DNA from: Hyphomicrobiaceae bacterium UBA7697
GTDB lineage: Bacteria > Pseudomonadota > Alphaproteobacteria > Rhizobiales > Methyloligellaceae
Assembly (NCBI GenBank): GCA_002482645.1
Contig: DLGJ01000012.1
Coordinates: 186,001 to 250,000 of the forward strand
Reading direction: 5' to 3'
DNA: 64,000 nt
Part shown: in pieces, positions 16,441 through 24,627 of the stretch
Position numbering within the stretch: the stretch's first letter is position 1
Layout: every line of letters starts with the position of its first letter
Translations under genes and position numbers: made by a program
Notes under the pieces: generated by a model
What the model was told of the DNA's origin: nothing
Databases searched by the model: none
What the model saw: only the letters and a program-made list of their open reading frames with translations

Positions 16441-17067
16441 TCACTCCGGATCCGTGACGACGTGCCGGAAGGTGGCACGCAGATAATCGTAGCCCGTATA
16501 GAGCGTCAGGATCGCGGCGATCCACAGCAGCGACAGGCCGAACAGCGTGGTGTAGGGCCAGACCTTGTCGCCGGCCGGGCCCGCCAGCAGGAAGCCGATC
16601 GCGACCATCTGCACCACGGTCTTCCACTTGGCGAGATTGGTAACGGGGACGCTGACGCTCAGCGAGCCCAAGAATTCGCGCAAGCCCGAAACCAGAATCT
16701 CGCGGCAGAGAATGATGACGCCGGCCCAGAGCGACCAGCCCGCAATGGTTTGGTTCGCCGCGAGCATCAGCAGGGCGGCCGCGACGATCAGCTTGTCGGC
16801 AATGGGATCGAGCATGCGGCCGATGGCGCTTTGCTGCTGCCAGGCGCGCGCGAGATAGCCGTCCAGGAAATCGCTGACGCCCGCGGCGATGAAGATCCAC
16901 ATGGCGAGCCAGCGGCCCCAATCGGCGGTAATGAAGAAGCAGGCAACCAGCGCCGGAACGGCGAGGATGCGGCCATAGGTCAGCAGGTTCGGCAGGCTGC
17001 CGAAATGCCGCCGATCCGTTCCTGGCCTGTTTGGCACGCCGTGTCCTGCCAATCCTTGTTCCGACAT
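16441..17067 (-). CDS. pgsA: CDP-diacylglycerol-glycerol-3-phosphate 3-phosphatidyltransferase
   Basis: Membrane enzyme making phosphatidylglycerophosphate, committing CDP-diacylglycerol to phosphatidylglycerol, which Lgt then uses. The CDP-alcohol phosphatidyltransferase motif D-x2-DG-x2-AR-x8-G-x3-D-x3-D is complete in DFLDGYLARAWQQQ and IGRMLDPIAD. At least four hydrophobic helices are present. The start was set at 17067 (MSEQGLAG); an ATG at 17112 would add 15 residues. Lies between uvrC and moaD on the same strand, a conserved alphaproteobacterial order. Confidence 0.93.
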   Translation of the reverse strand: MSEQGLAGHGVPNRPGTDRRHFGSLPNLLTYGRILAVPALVACFFITADWGRWLAMWIFIAAGVSDFLDGYLARAWQQQSAIGRMLDPIADKLIVAAALLMLAANQTIAGWSLWAGVIILCREILVSGLREFLGSLSVSVPVTNLAKWKTVVQMVAIGFLLAGPAGDKVWPYTTLFGLSLLWIAAILTLYTGYDYLRATFRHVVTDPE

Positions 17068-17124
17068 CTCCGGTCCGCTCACTTCGAACTTACAGTCTCC
17101 AACATACCGCAACGGGCGCCGGTT

Positions 17125-19041
17125 CTAACCGCGTTCATGGAAAAAATCGTAGATCGCCTTGGCCATTTGCGCGCTGATCCCGCCAACGCTCTCCAAATCG
17201 GCGACACCGGCGCGGCTGACGGCCTTGGCGGAGCCGAAATGTTGCAGGAGGGCCCTTTTGCGCGTCGGGCCGATTCCGGGCACTTCGTCGAGCGGCGAGG
17301 CCGTGAATCCCTTTTTCCGACGTGTCCGGTGTGCGCCGATGGCGAAACGATGCGCCTCGTCGCGCAGGGTCTGGATACAATAAAGAGCGGGATCGCGCGG
17401 CTCCAGCATCAGGGTTTCCTTGCCTTTGCGGTAGATGCGCTCGCGGCCGGCGTTTCTGTCGGGGCCCTTGGCCACGGCGGCTATATTGATGTCCGGCAGG
17501 CCGAGCTCTTCCAGCACGTCGTGAGCGGCCGATAGCTGGCCGGGACCGCCGTCGATCAGAACCAGATCGGGCGTGGACCAGCCTTCGCCCTCGTCGCCCG
17601 CCCGTTCCTTGATGAGGCGATTGAAGCGGCGCGTCAGCATTTGCCGCATCATGGCGTAGTCGTCTCCGGGGGTCAGATCGCCGCTCTTCATATTGAATTT
17701 GCGGTACTGCGCCTTCTGAAACCCCTCGGGTCCGGCCACGATCATCGCGCCCACCGGGTTCGTCCCCGAGATGTGGCTATTGTCGTAGACCTCGATGCGC
17801 TCGGGCGGTTCGTCGAGATCCAGAAGCTCGGCGAGGCGCGCATAGATCGCATGCTGCGAGGCATGTTCGGCAAGGCGCCGTGCCAGCGCCTCTTGGGCGT
17901 TGATGCGCGCATGTTCCACCAGCTCGCGCTTCTCGCCGCGTTGGGGCGTGACGACCGTCACCTTGTGCCCGGCCTTGAGCTCCAGCGCATCGGCGAGCAG
18001 GCGCCGGCCCGCGATCTCGTGGCTGAGCAGGATGTGACGCGGCGGCGGCTTGTCGTCGTAGAATTGCGCGATGAAGGATTCCAACACGTCCTCGGGCGGC
18101 AGGGACTTGTCCGCGCGCGGGAAGTAGGCGCGATTGCCCCAATTGTTGCCGTTGCGGAAGAAGAAGACCTGGATGCAGGTCTGACCGGCATCCTGATGGG
18201 CCGCGAACACGTCCGCGTCCTTCACGGTGTGCGGGTTGATGCCCTGATGCGACTGGATATGGCTGAGGGCGGTCAGCCGGTCGCGGAAGCTCGCCGCGCG
18301 TTCGTAATCCTGCGCTTCGCTCGCTTCGTTCATCAGCCCGTGCAGGCGATGCTTCACCTCGTCGCTCTCGCCGCGCAGGAAGGCCAAGGCCTCGTTCACG
18401 AGCGCGCCATAAGCGCCGACCGAGATTTCGCCGGTGCACGGGGCGCTGCAGCGTTTGATCTGATAGAGCAGGCAGGGGCGCGTCCGCGCCTCGTAATAAC
18501 TGTCCGAGCAGGAGCGCAGCAAAAAGGCGCGCTGCAAGGTATTGACGGTGCGGCCCACAGCGCCGGCCGAAGCGAACGGTCCGAAATAGTCCCCCTTGCG
18601 ATTGCGGGCGCCCCGGTGCTTCAGGATCTGCGGCACGGGGTGATCGCGCGCGATCAAGATGAAGGGGAAGGATTTGTCGTCCCGGAGGACCACGTTGTAG
18701 CGCGGCTTCAGCCGCTTGATGAGGTTCGCTTCCAGGAGAAGCGCCTCCATCTCGGTCTTCGTGGTCACGAATTCCATGGAGGCCGTATCGGCGATCATCC
18801 GCGCGATGCGATTATTGTGGCCCGTTCCGCGCGCGTAGCTTTGGACGCGCTTCTTGAGGTGGCGCGCCTTGCCGACATAGAGCACCTGCCCGCCGGAATC
18901 GAGCATGCGGTAGACGCCGGGGCCGGCCGGCGCCAGCTTGGCGTAACGCGCGATAACGCCCGCGCCGGTTTCGGCCGTCACGGTCGATTCCCGCTCAAGC
19001 GACCGGGTCTCGTCTGCGCTGTCAGGGCTCTGCTGTGTCAT
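17125..19041 (-). CDS. uvrC: Excinuclease ABC subunit C
   Basis: Nucleotide-excision repair endonuclease making both incisions around a lesion after UvrAB loading. The 638-residue protein has an N-terminal GIY-YIG domain (AGPGVYRMLDSGGQVLYVGK near residue 37), a UVR motif (LMNEASEAQDYERAASFRDR near 235), the C-terminal RNase H-like nuclease (IEVYDNSHISGTNPVGAMIV, and DLVLIDGGPGQLSAA), and tandem HhH motifs (VPGIGPTRKRALLQHFGSAK). All domains intact and length typical. Followed by pgsA, 12 or more bases away. Confidence 0.98.
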   Translation of the reverse strand: MTQQSPDSADETRSLERESTVTAETGAGVIARYAKLAPAGPGVYRMLDSGGQVLYVGKARHLKKRVQSYARGTGHNNRIARMIADTASMEFVTTKTEMEALLLEANLIKRLKPRYNVVLRDDKSFPFILIARDHPVPQILKHRGARNRKGDYFGPFASAGAVGRTVNTLQRAFLLRSCSDSYYEARTRPCLLYQIKRCSAPCTGEISVGAYGALVNEALAFLRGESDEVKHRLHGLMNEASEAQDYERAASFRDRLTALSHIQSHQGINPHTVKDADVFAAHQDAGQTCIQVFFFRNGNNWGNRAYFPRADKSLPPEDVLESFIAQFYDDKPPPRHILLSHEIAGRRLLADALELKAGHKVTVVTPQRGEKRELVEHARINAQEALARRLAEHASQHAIYARLAELLDLDEPPERIEVYDNSHISGTNPVGAMIVAGPEGFQKAQYRKFNMKSGDLTPGDDYAMMRQMLTRRFNRLIKERAGDEGEGWSTPDLVLIDGGPGQLSAAHDVLEELGLPDINIAAVAKGPDRNAGRERIYRKGKETLMLEPRDPALYCIQTLRDEAHRFAIGAHRTRRKKGFTASPLDEVPGIGPTRKRALLQHFGSAKAVSRAGVADLESVGGISAQMAKAIYDFFHERG

Positions 19042-19155
19042 GAAATCGTGCTGTCTTGCCGCCCGAGCCTGGACTTCAGCCTGTGGGCCGGATCGGCCTT
19101 CAAGTTAAGGGGTCGCGGGTACGGCCTTCAAGGGGCCGTGCGTGGCGGCCCGGCC

Positions 19156-19911
19156 TCAGCCGGCGTCCGGGCGCCAATTGAGATGCCGCCCGCCGTCGAG
19201 AGCGATCATCTGACCGGTGATGGACTCGGTGTCCAGGAGGAACCGGACGGCCGCCGTGATGTCGCTGACCGGAACAGCGCGCTTTAGCAGCGTATCGCGG
19301 CACTCGCGTTCGAAGTCCTCGGCGGGCTGCCCCTTGTACGGAAGCACCGGGCCCGGCGCGATGGCGTTGACGCGAATCCGGGGCGCGAGGGCTTGGGCTT
19401 GGGTTCGGGTGGCGGTCCAAAGGGCCGATTTGGCGATCGTATAAGTAAAGTAATGCGGGTTCAGTGCGTGGACCTTCTGATCGATCAGATTGATGACATT
19501 GCCGCCGCCGCTGGCGGGGAGGGCGTTCGCGAAGGCCTTCGTCAAGAAGACCGGCGCGCGCAAATTGACCTCGTGATGCACGCTCCAGCCGGATTCGTCG
19601 AATTTGTCCGGCCAGTCCCATTCGAAACAGGCCGCATTGTTTACGAGGCATGTGACGGGTCCCAAGGCCTCCGCGCAGGCCCGAACCAGTCCTTCCAGAT
19701 CGTTGAGACGGGCGAGATCGGCCGGCAGGGCCGCCGCATGGCCGCCGAGACCCTCGATCTCGGCGACGAGGCTCAACGCCTCCGCCTCGGAATCGCGGTA
19801 GTGGACGCCGATGCGCCATCCGTGCCGTGCCAGATCGAGCGCAATCGACCGGCCGAGGCGGCGGGCGGCCCCGGTGATCAGCGCGCACGCTTCCGGTGGG
19901 TCTGCGGCCAT
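19156..19911 (-). CDS. Short-chain dehydrogenase/reductase, FolM/pteridine-reductase-like
   Basis: NAD(P)H-dependent SDR of 251 residues. The cofactor loop is TGAARRLGRSIALDLA; the Arg pair after TGAA is the mark of the FolM/PTR1 pteridine-reductase branch. NNA is in CLVNNAACFEWDW, and the catalytic Tyr-x3-Lys is in YTYTIAKSALW. C-terminal NAIAPGPVLPYKGQP and ITGQMIALDGGRHLNW fit. ATG 19911 (MAADPPEACALITGA) fits the family; an upstream frame to 20001 is unsupported. Substrate probably dihydropteridine or dihydromonapterin, by subfamily only. In a methylotroph this could feed folate or pterin needs. Confidence 0.82.
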   Translation of the reverse strand: MAADPPEACALITGAARRLGRSIALDLARHGWRIGVHYRDSEAEALSLVAEIEGLGGHAAALPADLARLNDLEGLVRACAEALGPVTCLVNNAACFEWDWPDKFDESGWSVHHEVNLRAPVFLTKAFANALPASGGGNVINLIDQKVHALNPHYFTYTIAKSALWTATRTQAQALAPRIRVNAIAPGPVLPYKGQPAEDFERECRDTLLKRAVPVSDITAAVRFLLDTESITGQMIALDGGRHLNWRPDAG

Positions 19912-20368
19912 TCTGTCCCTTCCGGCGGTGGGTTCGAGCCGGCCCGAACGACGGCGGCCGGGGGCGACGGGCACTCTATGGGAGGCCATTTCCGAGAACA
20001 AGGCACCCGGAGTTGGAAGGTCAAATTTGACGGGCGGCCGACTCGACTCGGGCTCTGTCCGTGCGGTTCAACGCCTGGTTGGCGCAAGTCCGGTCCACGC
20101 GCCTGTATTTTGAGCACGATGGCTGGGCATTTGTGAAGCGGGCCCACGTGAATGAGCCCAATGCGGCATCAAATATCTCGAATCATTGCAGAATAGTCAC
20201 ACTGGCCAGGATGTTTATAGAAATCCCTGCTTTTTCGTTGCTTCGGAAAAGGTGCTGATTATTGTCATCGCCATGGGGGACGTTGCACCTGAGACACAGC
20301 GTGTACGCAGCATCCTAAACACAACGAATCAATTCGTCAGGGACAGGCGAAAAGCAGGAGACGGGACA
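19912..20368. other. Intergenic gap upstream of the TorF-like gene
   Basis: 457 bases between divergent genes. No convincing gene; small open frames lack ribosome-binding sites. A leader for the abundant outer-membrane protein gene is expected in its right half, where AT content rises (around 20170-20340). No palindromic operator was recognised. Confidence 0.4.
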
Positions 20369-21088
20369 ATGGCTCGGCGCAATATTGCGGGGATTTTCAA
20401 ATCGGCGGTTTTGGGAGCAGCGCTTGTTGGCGGGTTCGCTCTTTCGGCACAGGCGCAGGAACTCGAGCTCAGCGCGACGACGAGCTTCACGACGGACTAT
20501 GTGTTCCGCGGTGTTTCCCAGACCGACTCGAACGCGGCCGTGCAGGGCTCGCTCGATGCCACGTACGGTATCTTCTACCTCGGCATGTGGGGTTCGAACG
20601 TCGACTTCTACGATAGCATCGAGATCGACTACTACGGCGGTATCACCCCGACCTGGGCCGGCATCGACTTCGACATCGGCGTGCTGTGGTATACCTATCC
20701 CGGTGAGGGCGACGCCGACATCGTCGAAATCAAGACGGGAGGTTCTTACACCTTCGGCGAATCCTTCACGCTCGGTGTTACCAATTACTGGGGTACGGAC
20801 TCCGATTACGACGTTCTCGAGGTCGGCGGCGAATATGCCTTCGCCAACCAGTGGTTCAACTTCTTCGACCCGAGCGTCAGCGGCGTTGTCGGCTTCCAAT
20901 GGTCCGATACTCCCGGTGCCGATTACACCTACTGGAACGTGGGTCTGACCCTCGGCTTCATGGACAATTGGGCCGCGGACGTCCGCTATTGGGACTCGGA
21001 CCTGAGCGACACCGGTTGTGGGGCCTATATCGGTTGGCGCGACGCTTGCGACGGCCGGGTCGTGGGCACACTCAGCGCATCGTTCTAA
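20369..21088 (+). CDS. TorF-family putative outer-membrane porin
   Basis: Outer-membrane beta-barrel of the TorF/gcw_chp family, 239 residues. A signal peptide (residues 1-27, ending ALSAQA) is followed by LELSATTSFTTDYVFRGVSQ, the family hallmark, then repeated amphipathic strands rich in Tyr, Trp and Asp. It ends in Phe (TLSASF), as Bam-recognised barrels do. ATG 20369 (MARRNIAGIFKSAV) has AGGAG about 10 bases upstream; the longer open frame to 20186 is rejected. A strong terminator follows, so it is monocistronic. Substrate unknown. Confidence 0.9.
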   Translation: MARRNIAGIFKSAVLGAALVGGFALSAQAQELELSATTSFTTDYVFRGVSQTDSNAAVQGSLDATYGIFYLGMWGSNVDFYDSIEIDYYGGITPTWAGIDFDIGVLWYTYPGEGDADIVEIKTGGSYTFGESFTLGVTNYWGTDSDYDVLEVGGEYAFANQWFNFFDPSVSGVVGFQWSDTPGADYTYWNVGLTLGFMDNWAADVRYWDSDLSDTGCGAYIGWRDACDGRVVGTLSASF

Positions 21089-21114
21089 GACTTTCCCAAA
21101 CAGAACTATCTCGA

Positions 21115-21142
21115 AGGGGCGCCATTTCGGCGCCCCTTTTTT
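21115..21142 (+). terminator. Rho-independent terminator after the TorF-like gene
   Basis: GGGGCGCC (21116-21123), loop ATTTC, GGCGCCCC (21129-21136), then six T. It sits 27 bases after the stop codon. Confidence 0.93.
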
Positions 21143-21177
21143 CGTGCGCGGACGGAGCTGCCGCTGCATAAGAAGGC

Positions 21178-21885
21178 ATGAGCGAGACGAACGCGTTGAA
21201 GGGGGCAGGCCGGGACAGGCGGGCAAAAGGATCGGGGACCGCGGATCTGGATGCGATCGCAAAGGCGCACGCCATCTACACGCCTCTGTCACTACCCTTC
21301 TACGACATTGCGGTTCACGGTCTTTCCAACAGGTTCGCTTGGAAGTGTCCGACGCCGAAGCTCGTCGAGCTCTATCGCCGGCATCTGTCCCGCAATCACC
21401 TGGAGGCGGCGGTCGGCACGGGGCTATTCCTGGACCGTGCCGGCCGCGCGTTCGACCGCCTCGTTCTTCTCGACATCAACACCAACTGTCTTGAGACGGC
21501 GGCCGGCCGGCTTGGCCGGTTCTCGCCGGAGTGCCGGCGGACGAATCTGCTGTCGCCGGAGCCTCTCGATCTACGGCCGTTCGATTCGGTGGGTCTGACC
21601 TATGTGCTCCACTGCCTGCCTGGATACATGTCCGAAAAGCTGGTTGCCGTGGACCATCTGAGGCCTTCGATGGCCGACGGCGCCACGCTGTTCGGCGCAA
21701 CGATTCTGGGTCGGGACATCCGGCCGAACGCCCCAGCGCGCGCCTTGCTGCGTGCCTATAACCGGCGGGGCGTTTTCAATAATCTCGAAGACGATCTTGG
21801 GGCGCTCAGGGAAGGCCTAGAGAGCCGCTTCGCGCATGTGGAGATCGCGCAGCACGGTCTCGTAGCCCTCTTCTCCGCATCCTAG
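21178..21885 (+). CDS. Class I SAM-dependent methyltransferase, unknown substrate
   Basis: A 235-residue methyltransferase-like protein. Motif I is modified (HLEAAVGTGLFLDRAG, where E/DxGxGxG is expected), followed by LVLLDINTNCLETAAGRLG, matching motif II with the acidic residue after beta 2. DSVGLTYVLHCLPGYMSEKL matches the post-II/motif IV region. N-terminal 25 residues are Gly/Arg/Lys-rich and probably disordered. Starts 35 bases after the porin terminator. Tailocin- and polyketide-type small-molecule methyltransferases share this pattern, so the substrate is not predictable. Confidence 0.8.
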   Translation: MSETNALKGAGRDRRAKGSGTADLDAIAKAHAIYTPLSLPFYDIAVHGLSNRFAWKCPTPKLVELYRRHLSRNHLEAAVGTGLFLDRAGRAFDRLVLLDINTNCLETAAGRLGRFSPECRRTNLLSPEPLDLRPFDSVGLTYVLHCLPGYMSEKLVAVDHLRPSMADGATLFGATILGRDIRPNAPARALLRAYNRRGVFNNLEDDLGALREGLESRFAHVEIAQHGLVALFSAS

Positions 21886-21902
21886 ACGGCGCCGTTCCAA
21901 AG

Positions 21903-21963
21903 CCCGCAGATCTCGAAGTCCGCAGGTCCGAAGTTTGCAGGTCCGAAGCCCGCAGGTCCAAAC
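21903..21963. repeat. Four tandem 15-16-bp units (about CCGCAGGTCCGAAG)
   Basis: Units at 21903-21918, 21919-21933, 21934-21948 and 21949-21963, diverged at the ends and best conserved in the middle two. They lie just after the methyltransferase stop and before the tatA stop on the opposite strand. Confidence 0.75.
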
Positions 21964-22037
21964 CCCGCGCGGTAAGGCGCGGACCGAAAACGCAGCTTCC
22001 GGCGAACCTTGTCGCGGGGTCCGATGCGCGGGGAGCG

Positions 22038-22211
22038 TTACTTGCCCGAACGCTGCGAATCCGCGGCGCCGGAGTCATCGTCCGCAAGGCCGTCCTTGAA
22101 GCTCTTGATGCCTTTAGCGACATCGCCCATGACCTCGGAAATCTTCCCGCGTCCAAAAAGGAGTACGAAGAGCACTCCCACAACCGCGATTTGCCACCAA
22201 CTCGGTCCCAT
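22038..22211 (-). CDS. tatA: Sec-independent protein translocase TatA
   Basis: Small pore-forming subunit of the twin-arginine pathway. Translation of the minus strand gives 57 residues starting MGPSWWQIAVVGVLFVLLFG: a short N-terminus, one membrane helix, then the family hinge FGRGKISEVMGDVAKGIKSF and an acidic tail. The start at 22211 is preferred to 22217 because the AGGA site then has 6-base spacing. It follows the molybdopterin oxidoreductase by 35 bases on the same strand. No tatB or tatC is nearby, so it is an orphan or second tatA. Confidence 0.88.
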   Translation of the reverse strand: MGPSWWQIAVVGVLFVLLFGRGKISEVMGDVAKGIKSFKDGLADDDSGAADSQRSGK

Positions 22212-22246
22212 CGTCATTCCTCTTCGTGTTGCGGGGCTTGCCCGGA

Positions 22247-24277
22247 TTACGCCCGTTCGAGCCGGACTTCAGTGCTGTGTACCGTCGTATTCTCGGCAAT
22301 GTCGCTCTTACGGCCGGCGACGAGAATGTTCACGTTCGCATCGCCCATTGTCGTCGTGGGCCATTGTCCCTTGTAAACGATTCCGACGCCCGGTTGCGCG
22401 GCCTCCGAAACGAGGACCGAAACGTCGAGGCGCCCGGTTTCGTTCACCAGGACAGCCGGATCTCCATCGGCGAAGCCGTAGCCGGTGGCGTCGGCCGGAT
22501 GAAGAAGCACAGAAGGAGATCCGAGCTTTTGGCGGATCACGGGATCGTTGCCGTAACTGGAGTTCATGAGCCAGGCGGACGACGGCGAGATGATGCGCAA
22601 AAACCCTCGGGCGCTTTTTTCGTCGGCATGTGCCGTCGGCGCCCGAGGCAGTCCAAGTTCGACGGCGGCGTCGTTCGCCAGTTCGATCCGGCCCGACGGA
22701 GTCGGGAATGCGAGATCGGGAAATTGGATTTGAGGCTCGTCGAACATCGTCACCGTGCCGGCCTTCGCCAGGTCGGCGAAACTTCCGGCGTATGAGGTCT
22801 GCGCAAGCAGGCGCTCGATGAGGCTGCTTTCGCTTTCGAACAGTCCCGGATCGTCGTAGCCCATGGCCTTGGCGAGGCGTCTAAAGATCTCGTGATTCGG
22901 CAGCGCAAGGCCCGGCGGTTCGACGGCCTTCACCTGGGCGGAAAGAGTCAGATCGAAATAAGACAGGATCAGGTCGTTGCATTCGAGGAAGTTCGCGGCA
23001 GGCAGGACAATGTCCGCATAGGCGGTCGTACCGGTGTGGAAGAGGTCGATGGCAACATGGAAAAGGTCGTCGCGCGCGAGCGCCTTACGGAGGCGCCGTT
23101 GCTCGGGAGAGGACGCCGCCGGATTGCTGTTCCAGGTCACCAATGCCTTGGCGCGGTCCGGCTGCTCCAGCGTTGCCGCCAAATCCATGTGGCTGATGGA
23201 TGGGATTTTGCCGCGCGCGAGTTCGGGCATCGCGACCGTGTCCATGTCGATGCCGCGGCCGCCGGGGCCGTTCAAATAAAGGAATCCGGCACCGGGCTTT
23301 CCGACGTTCCCGCTGAAGGCAACCAGCGCCGCGAGGGCGCGGAACACATTGCCCCCGTAGGTTTGGCGTTGGCCGCCTTGGCCGAGCCATAGCAGCGACG
23401 GCCCGGTCGCGTAGGCGATGGCTGCCGCCTCGATCGTTTCAGCCGGAACGCCGCATAGCACTTCTGCTCTCGACGGCGGCATGCTGTCGATCTCGTCGTT
23501 CAGTGCCTTGGCTCCGACGGCGTGCGCGTCGAGGAACGCGTGATCGATCAGACCGTGCTCCCGCATCACGTTGAGGAACGCGAAGGCGAGGGCGGCGTCG
23601 GTGCCGGGGCGGAGCTTCAAATGGATGTCCGCCGCCGCGGCGGTCTCGTGTCCGATCGGATCGACCACGATAATCTTCGCGCCGGCTTTCGATGCTCTTT
23701 CCACAAAGACTTTGTCTTGATGTGGCGCGGAGTGCGATGGATTGGCGCCCCAGATCACGATGCAACGCGCGTCCTTGGCGGTACGAGGATCGAAACCCGC
23801 AAGCGATGTGCCGAAAGTGAGTTCAAGGGCCGCGTGTCCGGCCTTGTTGCACACGGTGTCGGGATCGACTTCCGTCGCGCCCATGCGGGCGAACAAGCGA
23901 AGCGGGAAAGCGATGCCGATCAGCCCAACCGTGCCGGTATAGTGCGTATGCACGATTGTATGGGCTTCGCCTCGATCGGTCAGACCGCGCAGCCGGGTGG
24001 CGATCTCCGCGAGGGCATCGTCCCAGGAGATCCCGACAAACGTTCCCGAGCCCTTCTCGCCCGTACGCCGCAGCGGACTTGTCAGCCTGAGTGCGGGATC
24101 GCGCCACGCACCGTTATACGCAATCGCACATTTGCCGCAGAGCTTGCCGCGGGACACGGGATGGTCGGGATCGCCGAGCACCTTGGTGATGGCGCCGTCA
24201 CGCATATGCACCGCGATACCGCACGTGTCGTAGCAGTCGCGTGCACAGGTTGTTTTGACGACGACATCCTCCGGCAC
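22247..24277 (-). CDS. Molybdopterin-dependent oxidoreductase (DMSO-reductase superfamily)
   Basis: Mo/W-bis-MGD enzyme of 676 residues. An N-terminal 4Fe-4S site is formed by Cys11-x3-Cys15-x3-Cys19-x27-Cys47 (TTCARDCYDTCGIAV, then RGKLCGKC). VIWGANPSHSAPHQDK, VDPIGHETAAAADIHLKLRP and LWLGQGGQRQTYGGNVFRAL mark the cofactor-binding domains. A Cys in DPDTVCNKAGHAALEL is a plausible Mo ligand. The C-terminal cofactor domain includes NSSYGNDPVIRQ. There is no Tat signal, so it is probably cytoplasmic. The substrate is unassigned. It is followed by tatA and divergent from livK. Confidence 0.87.
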   Translation of the reverse strand: MPEDVVVKTTCARDCYDTCGIAVHMRDGAITKVLGDPDHPVSRGKLCGKCAIAYNGAWRDPALRLTSPLRRTGEKGSGTFVGISWDDALAEIATRLRGLTDRGEAHTIVHTHYTGTVGLIGIAFPLRLFARMGATEVDPDTVCNKAGHAALELTFGTSLAGFDPRTAKDARCIVIWGANPSHSAPHQDKVFVERASKAGAKIIVVDPIGHETAAAADIHLKLRPGTDAALAFAFLNVMREHGLIDHAFLDAHAVGAKALNDEIDSMPPSRAEVLCGVPAETIEAAAIAYATGPSLLWLGQGGQRQTYGGNVFRALAALVAFSGNVGKPGAGFLYLNGPGGRGIDMDTVAMPELARGKIPSISHMDLAATLEQPDRAKALVTWNSNPAASSPEQRRLRKALARDDLFHVAIDLFHTGTTAYADIVLPAANFLECNDLILSYFDLTLSAQVKAVEPPGLALPNHEIFRRLAKAMGYDDPGLFESESSLIERLLAQTSYAGSFADLAKAGTVTMFDEPQIQFPDLAFPTPSGRIELANDAAVELGLPRAPTAHADEKSARGFLRIISPSSAWLMNSSYGNDPVIRQKLGSPSVLLHPADATGYGFADGDPAVLVNETGRLDVSVLVSEAAQPGVGIVYKGQWPTTTMGDANVNILVAGRKSDIAENTTVHSTEVRLERA

Positions 24278-24627
24278 GATGAATCCTCAATGAAAACGCT
24301 CAAGATTTCATCACGTAATCCTGCCGAGTGCATGATCCGAAGTCGAGTGTATTTGCGTATCCCCTAGTAGTTACTCACTCAAGAGGATTGCCCCGGCGGG
24401 GGATAAATCCTGAAACTATTGAGCATCGCAATGTTTTCGGCTGCTTTGGTGGCCGAGAATTCGGTGGCGCAAACGACATCCGGAAGTCTGGGCATCATGA
24501 GCAGTCGTCTTGAGCTTTTGTCGGTCTTCCCTGCCGCCACTTCTGCATCTCCAATATTCAGCGACTTAAGAGACAGGCCGGTCGTCCGCTTTCACGGCCG
24601 TACCGCCGATCGACGTGGAGGGACAAA
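24278..24627. promoter_or_regulatory. Divergent control region, Mo oxidoreductase / livK
   Basis: 350 bases between divergent start codons, so it must hold two promoters. The left half is AT-richer (24285-24400). A partial TCAA-N5-TTG element (TCAAGAGGATTG, near 24378) recalls the palindromes before the XRE-cupin and mgs genes but lacks the final A. No protein-coding gene is supported. Confidence 0.35.

Noticed and set aside
19920..19950. GGTTCGAGCC-like tRNA T-arm
   Set aside because: No acceptor stem, D-arm or anticodon arm fits around it; the location is a promoter gap.
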